Shown one piece after another: positions 19,894 through 30,628 of a stretch of DNA of 64,000 nucleotides. The position numbers and the translations under genes were made by a program. The stretch comes from Pseudo-nitzschia pungens (taxonomy: Eukaryota; Bacillariophyta; Bacillariophyceae; Bacillariales; Bacillariaceae): the NCBI GenBank assembly GCA_037355855.1, contig CM074759.1:2356001-2420000 (forward strand). The letters run 5' to 3'. Within the stretch, counting starts at the first letter, position 1, and every line of letters begins with the position of its first letter. A model generated the notes under the pieces. It made no database searches and had not been told where the DNA came from. It was given only the letters and a program-made list of their open reading frames with translations.

Positions 19894-20763
19894 TTGAAAA
19901 CACTTGGACTGGCTTGCAGACTAAATGTGACAGTGGAATCCCCAGTACTTTGGAGGTTAGGCAGGGAAGTGAGAACCCCAGTTAACTATTTGCCCGGAAC
20001 ATCCACAAGCACAAGATCATGGATGGATACAAACAATACCCCGGTTGGTCACATTCCTATGGGTGTTGATGATGGATTAGAACATTACAATACAAGTTGT
20101 TGGAGAAAGGTTGAGTTTGACTCATTTGATAACAGTGAATCCAAAAATGACAACAATGACCTTGAACATGAACAGCAAGAAGAAGAAGAGGGAATGGATC
20201 ACGGCCAGCAGTATGACAGTGATGCTACTATTGCAATGACTGCAAGTGGTACCAGAGATGATGACAAGTCCACATGTGGTCAACATAGCTATGAGCAAGG
20301 GCTGTATGTCTCAGATCCTCATGTGGCGTGTCACAACTTTCCTTCCGTTTTGGCTGCAGGAGAAGGGCGGACAGAGGAAGTTAACGACATCATGGCACGG
20401 ACCACCAATTGGATTCACATTGAACTCAAAACATCATTTTGTCTATTGAATAGTGGTTATCAAGGAACAAGAATAGAAAATCTACAAAATATAAAGGATG
20501 GAATAGTGAAGTGTGTCGATGCCCTTTCTGAGTGCATCCAATGGTTGGAACTTGATGAAGTTGAGACAAATGCGATGATGTCTGATGATTGTTCCATTGG
20601 CAGAAATATTCAAGAATCAATGTTGCAGATAGGTGCCAGTTTGTCTATTTGTGGATTATATGGTGTGCTAATGGCTGGCAACAACCAACGATCAGTGCAG
20701 GATATGGGGGTAATGCATCACTTGACAAAAATCATGAATCGGAATGCAGGAGACACTGTCTAA
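19894..20763 (+). CDS. Unrecognised ORF, acidic, start uncertain
   Basis: 289 codons are open from a TTG at 19894 to TAA 20761-20763. The first in-frame ATG is about 43 codons in (WMDTNNTPVG). The central part is acidic and low-complexity (DLEHEQQEEEEGMDHGQ). The C-terminal part looks more globular and helical (IKDGIVKCVDALSECIQWLEL). There are no motifs I know and no signal peptide or membrane segment. It might be an exon of a larger gene whose upstream exon I cannot place, or a decayed mobile-element gene. The length of the open frame is the only support. Confidence 0.4.
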   Translation: MKTLGLACRLNVTVESPVLWRLGREVRTPVNYLPGTSTSTRSWMDTNNTPVGHIPMGVDDGLEHYNTSCWRKVEFDSFDNSESKNDNNDLEHEQQEEEEGMDHGQQYDSDATIAMTASGTRDDDKSTCGQHSYEQGLYVSDPHVACHNFPSVLAAGEGRTEEVNDIMARTTNWIHIELKTSFCLLNSGYQGTRIENLQNIKDGIVKCVDALSECIQWLELDEVETNAMMSDDCSIGRNIQESMLQIGASLSICGLYGVLMAGNNQRSVQDMGVMHHLTKIMNRNAGDTV

Positions 20764-21432
20764 TGAAAGAATAAGTAAATGACATAATGGTCATTGTGCT
20801 TTTTTTATGGCGAGTAGGTGATCTGCTTAGTAGGTAAATATGCACCAATGACAAAAAAGGTAACATAGATAAAAAAGTCAGGGAGTGGCATTCTGTTTCA
20901 GAAGAAGAATTGGGTGCAGTGGATGATTTTTTTAATATGGTAGTGTCCCTAGGTACTGTAAGTATTCTAATAGCAAAGTTATTTATACGGAAAGTGTGGA
21001 TTCGAGCCATGTCCGTTGCATGCCGGAACCGGTTCGTGAAGAAAAACAACCAAGAGCGAAAAAAAAAAATACGGTAAAATACGAAGCAAGAAAGTCCCTA
21101 ATTGAATTGTAACTTTGTCCCTCCTTTTGAGAATACGGTAAACCTTAGTCATTACTGTATTCCTTCGTCCTCGTCTGAAGTAATCCTCGTAATACAAAAC
21201 CCGGGTAATCTTACTCTGGTACGCTCCAGTATCCAATCCATCCTTCCACTACTTCCCAAAACCTTCCATTTGCGGGGGACAAAGAATTTGCGAAGCAGTG
21301 GGTCACAGAGTGAAGAAGTCGACGGGCATGACCACTGAAATCATTGCTTGTACATGATACCCATTCCATCCTCGAAAACATCAAATCGTCGGTGGGCAAA
21401 ATAGGAAACTTGGAGACGCGGATTCCGTCAGG
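20764..21432. other. Intergenic region upstream of ATE1
   Basis: No gene is seen. An A-run followed by TACGGTAAAATACGAAG near 21061-21086 belongs to the ACGGTAA-type words common in the intergenic DNA of this window. The ATE1 promoter must lie in the last few hundred bases. Confidence 0.4.
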
Positions 21433-23883
21433 ATGAGTAGGACGGTCGAGGACAATGTCGGGGTTGAAGCTGATGGGTTCACCTCAACTGCGGAGACGTT
21501 GAATGTTATCCGACCGTATGGGTATTCGGTATCGAAATGCGGATATTGCAAGGGGGCACGAAGCAATTTTTTGCAAACATACGAACCACTGACAACGCAC
21601 CAAGTAGCACACGACAATTCTTCACAGGTTTCACCTCCTACTGGATCAACATCAACATCGAAATCGTCGAAGCTTTCTTCAAAATCCTATAGTGTTGTGG
21701 CCGACAGCGTGTCACCTGCCTTGTACGAGGCATTGATCCAAGGAGGATGGCGCCGATCTGGAGTTCATCTCTATAAACCACAGAATTTTTCCAGCTGTTG
21801 TCCTACGCTAACGCTTCGATTACTAACTCGAGAATTTAAACCGAACAAGTCGCAGCGAAAAGTTCTGAGAAAGATGGAGAATATTCTCAAAGAGGGAGAG
21901 ATAGCAACGCGGATGATGCCGGTAAGATCATCGTCGACACCAAAGAAACAGAAACGAAACCATAGAGAAACACAAAAACTCAACACAATAGAAGGCAATC
22001 TTAGTAATTCAAATGAGAAGGCTTGTGGTTCGTCATCGTTGGTAGAAGCAGTCCTTGCGAATGGAATCTTACAGAAACTCGAGGAAGCCACCTCAAAGGC
22101 TGTTGACACGTATTTTTCGTCGGTTTCCAAAAAGAACTTTGGCATCGAAACGTTCCAAAAGGGCGAAAGGAATTTTGCATTGAAAACCAGCTATCGAATT
22201 TTGCCACCATCCAAACGAGAACGAAAACAATTCAAGATACGCGCTGTTTCTCCGATTTGTGCTCAAATCAGTGGACGCTTTCAGACGTCTCGAGATGAGT
22301 TGGCCCAGGACTTGATTCGGCTCATCAGAAAAGACGAAGTGTTATCACCATTTCAAAAAACGAAAGGCGACAGCTCAATCACGAATTCTTCCAATCATTC
22401 CAGTGCCGTTTCTATCGCTTCCCTTGAGTCTCATCCACCAAGTGGCCAAATCATATGCACGATCCAGATTGAGGAGCAAGATCAAAACGACGAGAAGCAC
22501 CGTCGCAATGAGAAAAACGAATCCAAAAGCAGCAACCAACGCAATAGCACTGATACCGTTCAAATGAATGGATCGAAGAAAACGGAAAAAAACGATTTTA
22601 ATAACAACTGTGGCAACAAAGATAATGGAAAATTAGCCCGATGGTACAAGAAAACAACTGGCAAAAATCTCCACCTCGAATCAAATAAGAATTTCATCTC
22701 CATCGATACGCTACCTGCTCATCAATCGGCCCTGCAACCCGATGTGCATAAACTATACGTTCACTACCAGCATGTTGTGCACGATGACCCGGACCGTTTT
22801 TCCGATGTGCCAAATGCGGTGAGCATAAATACTGACGACAGCGACAACAGCGATGAAGACGACGAAGAACTTAAACTAGACACGGATGATCCTTCCGAAT
22901 TAGATTGGGGACACGCCCCAACTTACTTTACGGAAAACATCTCGTCAATGCTCACATCGTACACCCGACAAATCCAATCTAAGGAAACACGTCGCTCTGT
23001 GCTATCCAGTTACTACAGTTTTTATCAATTCTTGGTCGAGGCACCCTTTCCTCTTCATCCTCCTTCCAACGAGCAAACGATTTATGCCAATTACGTTGAT
23101 GAACAAAAACAACAGCGACCAAAGAAGTCCTGTAATGAAAACGACGAGTCGCGTTTACCTTGCGGGCTTTATCATCAGCATTATCGGTTAGGAGGCGATT
23201 TTCTGATTGCTGTCGGTGTCATTGACGTCTTGCCAACTGGCTTGTCGTCAGTTTATCTTTTTTACCACCCCAGTTTCGCCCACGAGTTGGTTGCGCTTGG
23301 AAAGTATGCAATATTGAAAGAGATTGAATTCGCACGGGACACTCTCAAAGTTCCATACTACTACCTTGGCTATTAGTAAGTCTTCGAGAAATGTACCTCA
23401 AAAGAATTTCGAGAAATTTGGGCTTAACGGTTTTTTTCTTCTAATGCATGTTCAAACTGCACGGGGTCTTTTTCTCTTTTCATTTTATGCAGCATCGAAT
23501 CGTGTCAAAAAATGCGGTATAAAGCGGACTATCATCCAACTCAGATATTGTGTCCAAAGTTCTATCAATGGGTGGATTCCGCCACAGCGATTGCAAAACT
23601 GCAAATGACGCCGCACAACGTTTGTGCTTTGATAGAAGCTACGCCGCAATGCGATGAAAAGAAAGATGGCGACAAAAATGTTTCGGATGTCAAGGAACTC
23701 ACGAATGTTGACATTGGAGAAGATTCTTTGAATAGGTTGCAAATGGACATTGGTGCAGGTGTGAACGTCACGATAGACATGCTGCAGGCTAGTGGGGTGG
23801 AAGTTGTCAGACCCATTCTGGAGGAGTTCATTCTTGAATTTTCTCCGAAACTCAGTGAAAAATGCGTTCTCAAGTTAACGTAA
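21433..23883 (+). CDS. ATE1: Arginyl-tRNA--protein transferase ATE1, 2 exons
   Basis: Exons 21433-23375 and 23493-23883 (117-bp intron GTAAGT...GCAG) give 777 aa. ATE1 transfers arginine from Arg-tRNA to N-terminal Asp/Glu/oxidised Cys of proteins and feeds the Arg/N-degron pathway in cytosol and nucleus. The N-terminal domain shows the essential Cys pairs: KCGYCKG and, after GGWRRSGVHLYKP, SSCCPTL. The C-terminal catalytic fold has YRLGGDFLIAVGVIDVLPTG, LSSVYLFYHPSF, SLGKYAILKEIE-like AALGKYAILKEIE context (here VALGKYAILKEIE), and PYYYLGYYIESCQKMRYK, which only reads correctly when spliced. It is longer than the ~520-aa animal and fungal enzymes because of a low-complexity, charged insert (residues about 290-500) between the two conserved halves. 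Confidence 0.95.
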
Positions 23884-24184
23884 CTCGTAGGTTTTAGGAG
23901 CGCGGATCCCTCGAGCCGTGGATCAGAAAGGTTAATGAAAAGTTCACTTGACTTTTTCTCTAAGTTTCGTCCCCACTTGTAGACTAATTGAACATAACTT
24001 CATCGCGAAATTACTAGTATGCATGTTGAAAAAGGTACTGTAGTGATGAATACCACCAATATTAGTTATTGTGGTAGAGTCTTCACTGTCCCTACAAATC
24101 GAAAACCTGTATGACAGGCCTGAAAAGCAATATTCGTGCATACAACAATAATTAATAATTAAAGAAAATTTTTCTTAATATGAT
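23884..24184. other. Short intergenic region between convergent genes
   Basis: 301 bp between the 3' ends of ATE1 (+) and the LRR gene (-). AT-rich; it presumably holds both polyadenylation regions. No other feature is seen. Confidence 0.5.
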
Positions 24185-27100
24185 CTAGAATCTAATGAGG
24201 GAGAAGGCATCACCGGGTCGAAAATTTTCACCTTTTGCTTCTGCTCGAAGTCGAAGTGACATATTGCGATTGAGACTAAGTTTCTTGTCAAGCTGGACTT
24301 GAGCCATTGTCGTTCTCAGATCGAGTCCCAGTTTCATCACAGACATGTTGGGTTGGAGGATGTTAGCAAGGGTGTGTTCTTCGGATGTGTTTATTACCTT
24401 TGATTGTTTGTGCAATTTCAACTCTTCTATAGTGGAATTTTCTGCGAGAGCTTCGAACAATGCGGTGATACCAGCTCCAGATATTGAATTTCCTTCGAGA
24501 GAAACCTTTGTTATGGTGGTATTGCGTTTCAAGGAGTTGGAAAGGTTTATTGCAAATTCATCATCGATGCCGCATGAATTAAATTTTATGGTCTTAACAT
24601 TCGTGTTTCGGGCGAATGCATTCGCGGCTTTGTTTTTTTCTTCAGAGGTCAACGCCATGAATCTTTTATTACCAACAAGGTCGACAGTATCAATCATTTC
24701 ATCATTTTCAGCGATTCTATCAAATAATTGTTCGACTTCGTTACGTTCACGTTGTCTCCCAGTCGCTTTGAAGTGTTTCTGGCGAGCTTGGCGGAGTAAC
24801 TCCACATTACGCAATACATATTTGGTGATTTCTTGTCTCTCCTTCAGATTTCGCGTACGGAAGCTCATTACAACGATGCTGAAATTAACTCGCATAGCCT
24901 TCGCTAGAGCAGTTTCGGCTTCGCTTTTGTGCAAGCATTTCTGATTTTCCAACCGCACAACTTGAAGATATTTCAAGGTTGTCCGACTTTCAATAGCCTT
25001 TGCGAGGGCGATAATACCATCGCCTTTGATGCAATTGGTCTCGAGATCTAACATGATTAAATTCGGCAGAATTGATTCATTGTTCAGACACCGATTGGCA
25101 AGACTAACTAGAAAGTCGTCACCACAACCTGTGTTTGCCATATTAATGGCAGTTATGTCGTTTGCTCTTGGGTGTGTGACTATCACGTCTACAAACTTTC
25201 TCACAATGAATTGGCGAGATGGATCATGAACTGGGAACCTCTTGAAAAGCTTCCATTGGCCGTGGAAGTCAAATGTCAAGCCATCAGATTGTGTATCGTC
25301 CACAAAGTGACTAGAAATGAATTCGGCAGTCAAGAAAGAGCCGTTCGAGTTAAAGCAGCCTATCGACTCACCAAGGGATTTTTGAAATGTTCCAAATAGA
25401 AAGTTCTTCTTCTCTTCCTTCGTCATTGAATCACTGTTTATTCTCAGAGTCGGTGGAACAAATCCTTCTGACGCTTCTTGAATATGATTCTTTAATTTGT
25501 GCTTATCGAACTGGACTGACAATTCATGGAGATAATCCCAATCTTTTTCCTCCGTGTCTGTTAGAGAGTCGTCTCCCCCATGACGATCTCCTGGGAGATG
25601 CTGGGCACGTTTCACTTCAAGTTTCAGTAAATTGATCAACTTTTCATCGGTCAAGGTTTTTAGAGGGGAAAAGCCTTTGTTTCGATTGACTATCTCTGTA
25701 AGGTGTTCAGCAGCTTCCTTCGACTGGAAATCCAATTTCACTTGTTGTATTGTTTTGTTTTTCTGAAACGCATTCAAAACGTCATCTTCACTAGCGTTCG
25801 AGATTGGGGTTGTCTGATTCTCCAAATTCAGTGCTGTCAATGTTTCGTTTGATGCAGCTACAACCTGACAAAATTCAGCTAAGCCTTCATTTGTGAAAAG
25901 ATTGTTCGACAAATTGATTTCTTCAAGAACGAGGTTTGATTCCATGCTTGTTGCTAGGCTGTAGAGAAAATCATTTCCCAACTCGATTCCACTTAAAGTG
26001 ATCGATTTCAAGTGAAGATTGATCCTTAATGATTGAACAAACTGTTCCAATAAGGTTGAGGAAATAGTACCAAACAACCTGGGAGAAACGTCAATGGAAT
26101 CGATGCTAGGGTCATTCCTAATGGCCCTGACCATTTTTCCAACAAGCTCATTGTCACGTAGACTAAGTCGACGAGTTCTTGGAAACCCACCTGCCTGATC
26201 TATTTGATAGGCCAATGACCGAATTTCGGTCTCCAAGGATTTATCGAAAAGTAGCGCCACAGCAGAACCGACGAATCCTTCGACTTTATCCTTTTCATAA
26301 CAGATACCATCCAAGACACGTTTACAAGGTTTCAGACTCTTTGAATCGCTGGATTTCGATTCAGGTGAAGCTTGATTCAACTCAATAAACCCCCGTTTCA
26401 AAGTTTTAGGTTTTCTTGGGATATCACTGTCAATATCCGATTGCTTTCGGCTTGGACTTGCTAGAGATTGATAAGCTTTTCCTTGAACCTTCTGATCAAA
26501 ACCTCTTTCGAACAAATCCCTCTTGGATTGAATATTGGTAGTATTGATGCTTTTGTGATCAAGGGAAGCTGGTATAGTCAAATCGATTGTAGGGGAGTGC
26601 ATGCCAGTATTCTTCTCTTTTTTCTCAGAGGTTGTAATGGTGTTTTCAGCTTCTGGGATGTTTTGTTTTCTTCTTGAAAGCGTTGTGAACCTAGAATCAT
26701 TGTGCCCTCCCACTCTGTCCATTTTGTGGTCAGTAGCACGAGTCTTTATATTGTTTGGTTTCAAACCAATGTAAGAAAGTATGTTAAAGTCAACGGAACT
26801 CTTTTTCGGGGTTTTGTGAGTTTTTGAGGTGTCATTTTTGATAGGCAATGATTTCTGATCTGGACTTGTCTTAGGTCGATGCGTTTCTTCAACCTTTTGA
26901 CGAAAATTACTCGCATAGAAATCCATCTTGGATTGAATGCTGACTGATTCTCTGTTTGGGTTTTTGTGATGAAGGGAGCTAGAAGGGAGTACATTCATTG
27001 TGGTGGTTGAGTCTCCCGTGTCGGAACTTTTTTTTTCATCAGTTTTAATGCAGTTCTTCACAATGGACTTTCGTTCGCTTCTCTTCTCGACTAATGAATC

Positions 27101-27661
27101 GATTCGCACAATGTCACATGGATCGAGCGAATTATTTTTATCGGAAGGATTTGGCTCTATCTCTGAGCTCGTCGTGGCACTATTTTTTGCGCAGTTAATT
27201 TTAATATCCTCGTTCCTTGTTTTGGTTGTCTGCAAGTCCACAACTGTGGACGCCAGGTCGCTGTCATTGCACTGATTTGAATGCTGCGACAGCGTGATTG
27301 TTGCATTCTGTTCCTCTGCCGTTGTAACCGAGGCATCGTCAAGTTCTGGAGAAATCATAACATCTCTGATTTCGATCGATCGATTTGGACAGGTTGAGCG
27401 TTCATCGTCGTACTTGATGCGAAGCATAGAATGATTGTCTTGTTTCTCCTTCTTCTTGGTTTCTGATTGATTCTTATTCTCTTTCTGCCGACCATATTCT
27501 TTTCCTTTTAGTTCAGCACAAAGTTTGGAAAGCTCTTCTGCCCGTTTCTGTTTGTCCACTACGAGAGCTACTAGTCTTTTCTTTTGACCTTTATTTTCCT
27601 TTGTGGCATCTTTGGCATTTCCACCGGTGAACACTGCAATAACCACGTTGAGGGGAATCAT
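24185..27661 (-). CDS. Tropomodulin-like leucine-rich-repeat protein
   Basis: 1158 aa from ATG 27661, without introns. The first ~480 residues are charged, Ser/Thr/Lys-rich and probably disordered. The rest contains three blocks of short LRR-like repeats of the tropomodulin/leiomodin grade: residues about 500-660 (LHLKSITLSGIELGNDFL, LEEINLSNNLFTNEGLAEF), about 820-960 (LIMLDLETNCIKGDGIIAL) and about 1010-1140 (KTIKFNSCGIDDEFA, ITKVSLEGNSISGAGITAL, IEELKLHKQSKVIN). In animals this fold caps actin pointed ends. Here actin binding is inference, since the tropomyosin-binding N-terminus is not recognisable. The disordered part has two copies of a linear motif beginning IQSK.D. Confidence 0.8.
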   Translation of the reverse strand: MIPLNVVIAVFTGGNAKDATKENKGQKKRLVALVVDKQKRAEELSKLCAELKGKEYGRQKENKNQSETKKKEKQDNHSMLRIKYDDERSTCPNRSIEIRDVMISPELDDASVTTAEEQNATITLSQHSNQCNDSDLASTVVDLQTTKTRNEDIKINCAKNSATTSSEIEPNPSDKNNSLDPCDIVRIDSLVEKRSERKSIVKNCIKTDEKKSSDTGDSTTTMNVLPSSSLHHKNPNRESVSIQSKMDFYASNFRQKVEETHRPKTSPDQKSLPIKNDTSKTHKTPKKSSVDFNILSYIGLKPNNIKTRATDHKMDRVGGHNDSRFTTLSRRKQNIPEAENTITTSEKKEKNTGMHSPTIDLTIPASLDHKSINTTNIQSKRDLFERGFDQKVQGKAYQSLASPSRKQSDIDSDIPRKPKTLKRGFIELNQASPESKSSDSKSLKPCKRVLDGICYEKDKVEGFVGSAVALLFDKSLETEIRSLAYQIDQAGGFPRTRRLSLRDNELVGKMVRAIRNDPSIDSIDVSPRLFGTISSTLLEQFVQSLRINLHLKSITLSGIELGNDFLYSLATSMESNLVLEEINLSNNLFTNEGLAEFCQVVAASNETLTALNLENQTTPISNASEDDVLNAFQKNKTIQQVKLDFQSKEAAEHLTEIVNRNKGFSPLKTLTDEKLINLLKLEVKRAQHLPGDRHGGDDSLTDTEEKDWDYLHELSVQFDKHKLKNHIQEASEGFVPPTLRINSDSMTKEEKKNFLFGTFQKSLGESIGCFNSNGSFLTAEFISSHFVDDTQSDGLTFDFHGQWKLFKRFPVHDPSRQFIVRKFVDVIVTHPRANDITAINMANTGCGDDFLVSLANRCLNNESILPNLIMLDLETNCIKGDGIIALAKAIESRTTLKYLQVVRLENQKCLHKSEAETALAKAMRVNFSIVVMSFRTRNLKERQEITKYVLRNVELLRQARQKHFKATGRQRERNEVEQLFDRIAENDEMIDTVDLVGNKRFMALTSEEKNKAANAFARNTNVKTIKFNSCGIDDEFAINLSNSLKRNTTITKVSLEGNSISGAGITALFEALAENSTIEELKLHKQSKVINTSEEHTLANILQPNMSVMKLGLDLRTTMAQVQLDKKLSLNRNMSLRLRAEAKGENFRPGDAFSLIRF

Positions 27662-28732
27662 TTTTTTGGTTAGTAGTTGATTCTGTTATTGCGCTTGAGT
27701 TTGTGGAGAACATCAATTTCAAAGTATTCTAAAGAGTTTGCCTTGTCACCATCACAAACACATCTTGTAACTGATGTCTCGAGGGTTTTTCAGAAAACGT
27801 TCCTTGCGAAATCTAGAATTGCCGCCATGATTGAAGTGAAACTATAAATGTGACAATTCTGTCGAACCTAATTATCATGATTATTCCTGAGATCTTGGAA
27901 GCTGCCTCGAGTTGAACCACGATCGAAGTTTTTTATTGTAATGTATAGAAAGAGAGACGACTCAAGAACATGAAGTTTTTTGGTAATTCTTTGTTTCAAA
28001 TATTTTTTGTGAGCGAAATGTCGCTACGAGTTGAAATCACGATCGATCTGAACTTAGATTTATGCCTTTCGACGATTGATAATAATCATTGTTCTTTTTA
28101 GGAGCTCATAATTTCTAACTCCGTAGTGTTTTCGGGTCAGGTCATTTTTTGGCATCAGTGATTGTCGGTATCACCAAAAAATTGAAAACTCTCAGAAGAA
28201 TAAGATCATTGCAATGAAAGAACTGATACTACGATAGACTGAACAGGGCAAGGCGGTAAGGAGTGACCCTTACCTACTACGGTCAGAGCCGTAGTTAGCA
28301 GATCCGTTGCTGTAGTAAGTTTTGGGGTGAGCGGGATTAGGGACATTATATGCTCAATGCTTAGGGCGGCGTTGGGAATAAGATATCCTTGCTGTTTTCG
28401 TAAGCATTGCACTTTCCTCCATTGACGGTCTACGAAAATTCCCATCCGTGCAGTACACTGTTATGAGGTTGACCATCAAGCCCTGCACCGAAAGCACTTG
28501 CATATGCAGTCGCACCTTTTCTCATTTGAAGCTTTGTTCACAATGCTAGCATTTGTCTATTGTCATGTCTATCTACGAGACATAGCATCCAGCAGGAGAC
28601 ATAAATCGATTGTTGGTCTAGACTACGACTCTATTGTGTTCAACGTAGGGACCGCGGACTTTGTTTTGTCTAGAGTATAATACCGTACGGTTGCATTTTC
28701 TAAAAATGTCTGAGTTCCGGGGTCCGCGAATA
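27662..28732. other. Intergenic region, no gene recognised
   Basis: Lies between two minus-strand genes: it holds the upstream region of the LRR gene and the downstream region of QSOX. Short ORFs only. A GC-richer stretch at 28220-28450 has several imperfect inverted words (CCTACTACGG, GCCGTAGTTAG), but I cannot assign an RNA gene. Confidence 0.4.
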
Positions 28733-30628
28733 TCAAAAGCCATCGGATTCTATCTTTTTGTGCACGCCTTTCAGAGTGTATTGCCTTCTTCTGTACCAAG
28801 CAAAAGCTGCTGCGAGCACAAGACAGTTTAACAATACTATTGAGGTAGCATTGAATTTGTAGCGATCATTCCCCAGAAGCTCTCCGTATTCTACCGAAAA
28901 TCTTGATTTCGTGCCAACCTCGTCCGTGGACATTATCTGCAGTAATTCGGGGCTATTGTCTTCCAACCTAGCGACGAATGAGTAGAATTCGAAGACATTA
29001 ATAGTGAGTGCCGTGCGACGGAGTCAATCCTTCACGAAAGCATCAACGAGAAGGATCCTCCAATTGCCCTGAACCGTGGTACACAAGAGACTTACCAGTA
29101 TGATTTTTGTAAATGTTTATACACTTCGAATTCATCCCATCGGTCCTTATTTCTGGAGAACCAGCACGAAGGACAGGAAGAAGTGGGTGGCCAAACAACA
29201 TCTGCCGGATTGGTGAAGCCACTCTTCTCGACATTTTGTTCGATCCGTTCTTTTCTTAACCTAACATTGATAGCATTGTGCGTCTCGTATAACCAAAGAG
29301 GATATTGGACGTACTGTTGCAGCGTACTACCCTCTATCTGTGTGACGAGACGGTTGCACCGATCAAACATACAGGCATCGAAGTCGGCGAGAAAGTTGAG
29401 ACGGCATTCTTCGCAGAGAAAAAAGTGCTCGATGTAATCTCGCAGGATATTGGCCATTGTCGCAGGAACTATCTTTTGTGCGTCGTCCTTCACCAAGTGA
29501 TTCCATTGTACAAGACCGACACTCATGATGTGGAATAGCATCCACAGTCCTGCCGTGTAGCCCGTGCCGTGCTGCGAAGAGGCTTGACTCCACTCGGTGA
29601 CAGGCCTGGGAGGAGGATGTTTCGCCATGATTTTATTCCACGCCCTGGGACCGGTCACAATAGTTTCGAAATTGTCGATCAAATCACTGACAACCGCTTG
29701 CATGCTCGAATCGAACGGAATTGTTTTTTTCATTGCCACTAAAAATTCTAGTAAGGCTGTCTTGGGTTTGGCCGGAAGTGGACCGGGTTGAGTAAAGATT
29801 GCAGTGTTCATCGCGAGATTGAACGACAGATGGGCGTCGTGAAACGTTTCGGCTCTGGTTCTCCGGGTGAAGTATGGTTTTTCGGGTGTATTGCTGTGTT
29901 TCTCGATAGTTTTTCGTGACGATTGCTGTATCGCGGAAACAATCTTTTCGGCACCATCATCCCTACTTTCTGTGACAGTCTTGGCGACCCCGGATACGCC
30001 CGACATCCGAAATATCTCTTCCGGGTGCAAATCGAAAGCCCTGAGTTTTGTCCCATTGGTGGATTTGGGTGGATAAAATACAATGTTTGGATAACTGTGG
30101 ATCTGATTGTCGGTACATATTTTCGACTGTGGTACGCACGAAACAGCGAAGGTTTCAACCACGACATTCAACTTCTCCGACAGGTCGTGGACTTGATTCG
30201 AGAATTCGATGTACTTTGGCTTGAAATGTAGGCAATGCGGACACCAGCTGTAAAGTCATCGAAGGGCAGGGAATGATTTGTGGATCGTGAGTCGCGAAGA
30301 CAGGTGTTGTTTTGCATTGCTGAGCACAGCAGCACCGAGTGGTAGCTGACGCTCATAGGTTTGGATTTGAGTTTGCTGTTGGCAACCCCGCGACTTACTG
30401 AGCGTAATACGTAACAACTCGTCCGTTCGGATAGTTCGAGGAGTAAATGAAATCGGGTCGGGCGTCGATGTCACCGGTGACCTCCTGCACGTAATGTTTT
30501 TGTGTTGCCGTGGAATAAATATACTGAGGGCTCCCTCCGGCATTCCCCGAGCACGATAAGGCGCAGAAAACTAGCCATGTGAAAACACGATGCCCCACAA
30601 GGTTCAGCCACAATTGCTGTCTCGTCAT
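28733..30628 (-). CDS. QSOX: Quiescin sulfhydryl oxidase (QSOX), 3 exons
   Basis: Exons on the minus strand: 30628-30399, 30247-29096 and 28967-28733, with introns of 151 and 128 bp (both GTAAGT...AG), give 538 aa. QSOX makes protein disulfides in the secretory pathway, passing electrons from a thioredoxin domain to an FAD-bound Erv domain and oxygen. A signal peptide (LVFCALSCSGNAGG) is followed by a thioredoxin motif YAHWCPHC completed by the first splice, the Erv active pair LCEEC, the FAD-contact motif WLYETHNAIN and a third pair CPSCW. A C-terminal membrane segment (TSIVLLNCLVLAAAFAWY) ends with a basic tail. Only one thioredoxin domain is present, as in plant and protist QSOX, versus two in animals. 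Confidence 0.95.

Noticed and set aside
28206..28680. Possible small genes or a structured RNA between QSOX and the LRR gene
   Set aside because: Only 60-80 codon ORFs with no motif and imperfect inverted words; I found no tRNA or snRNA signature.
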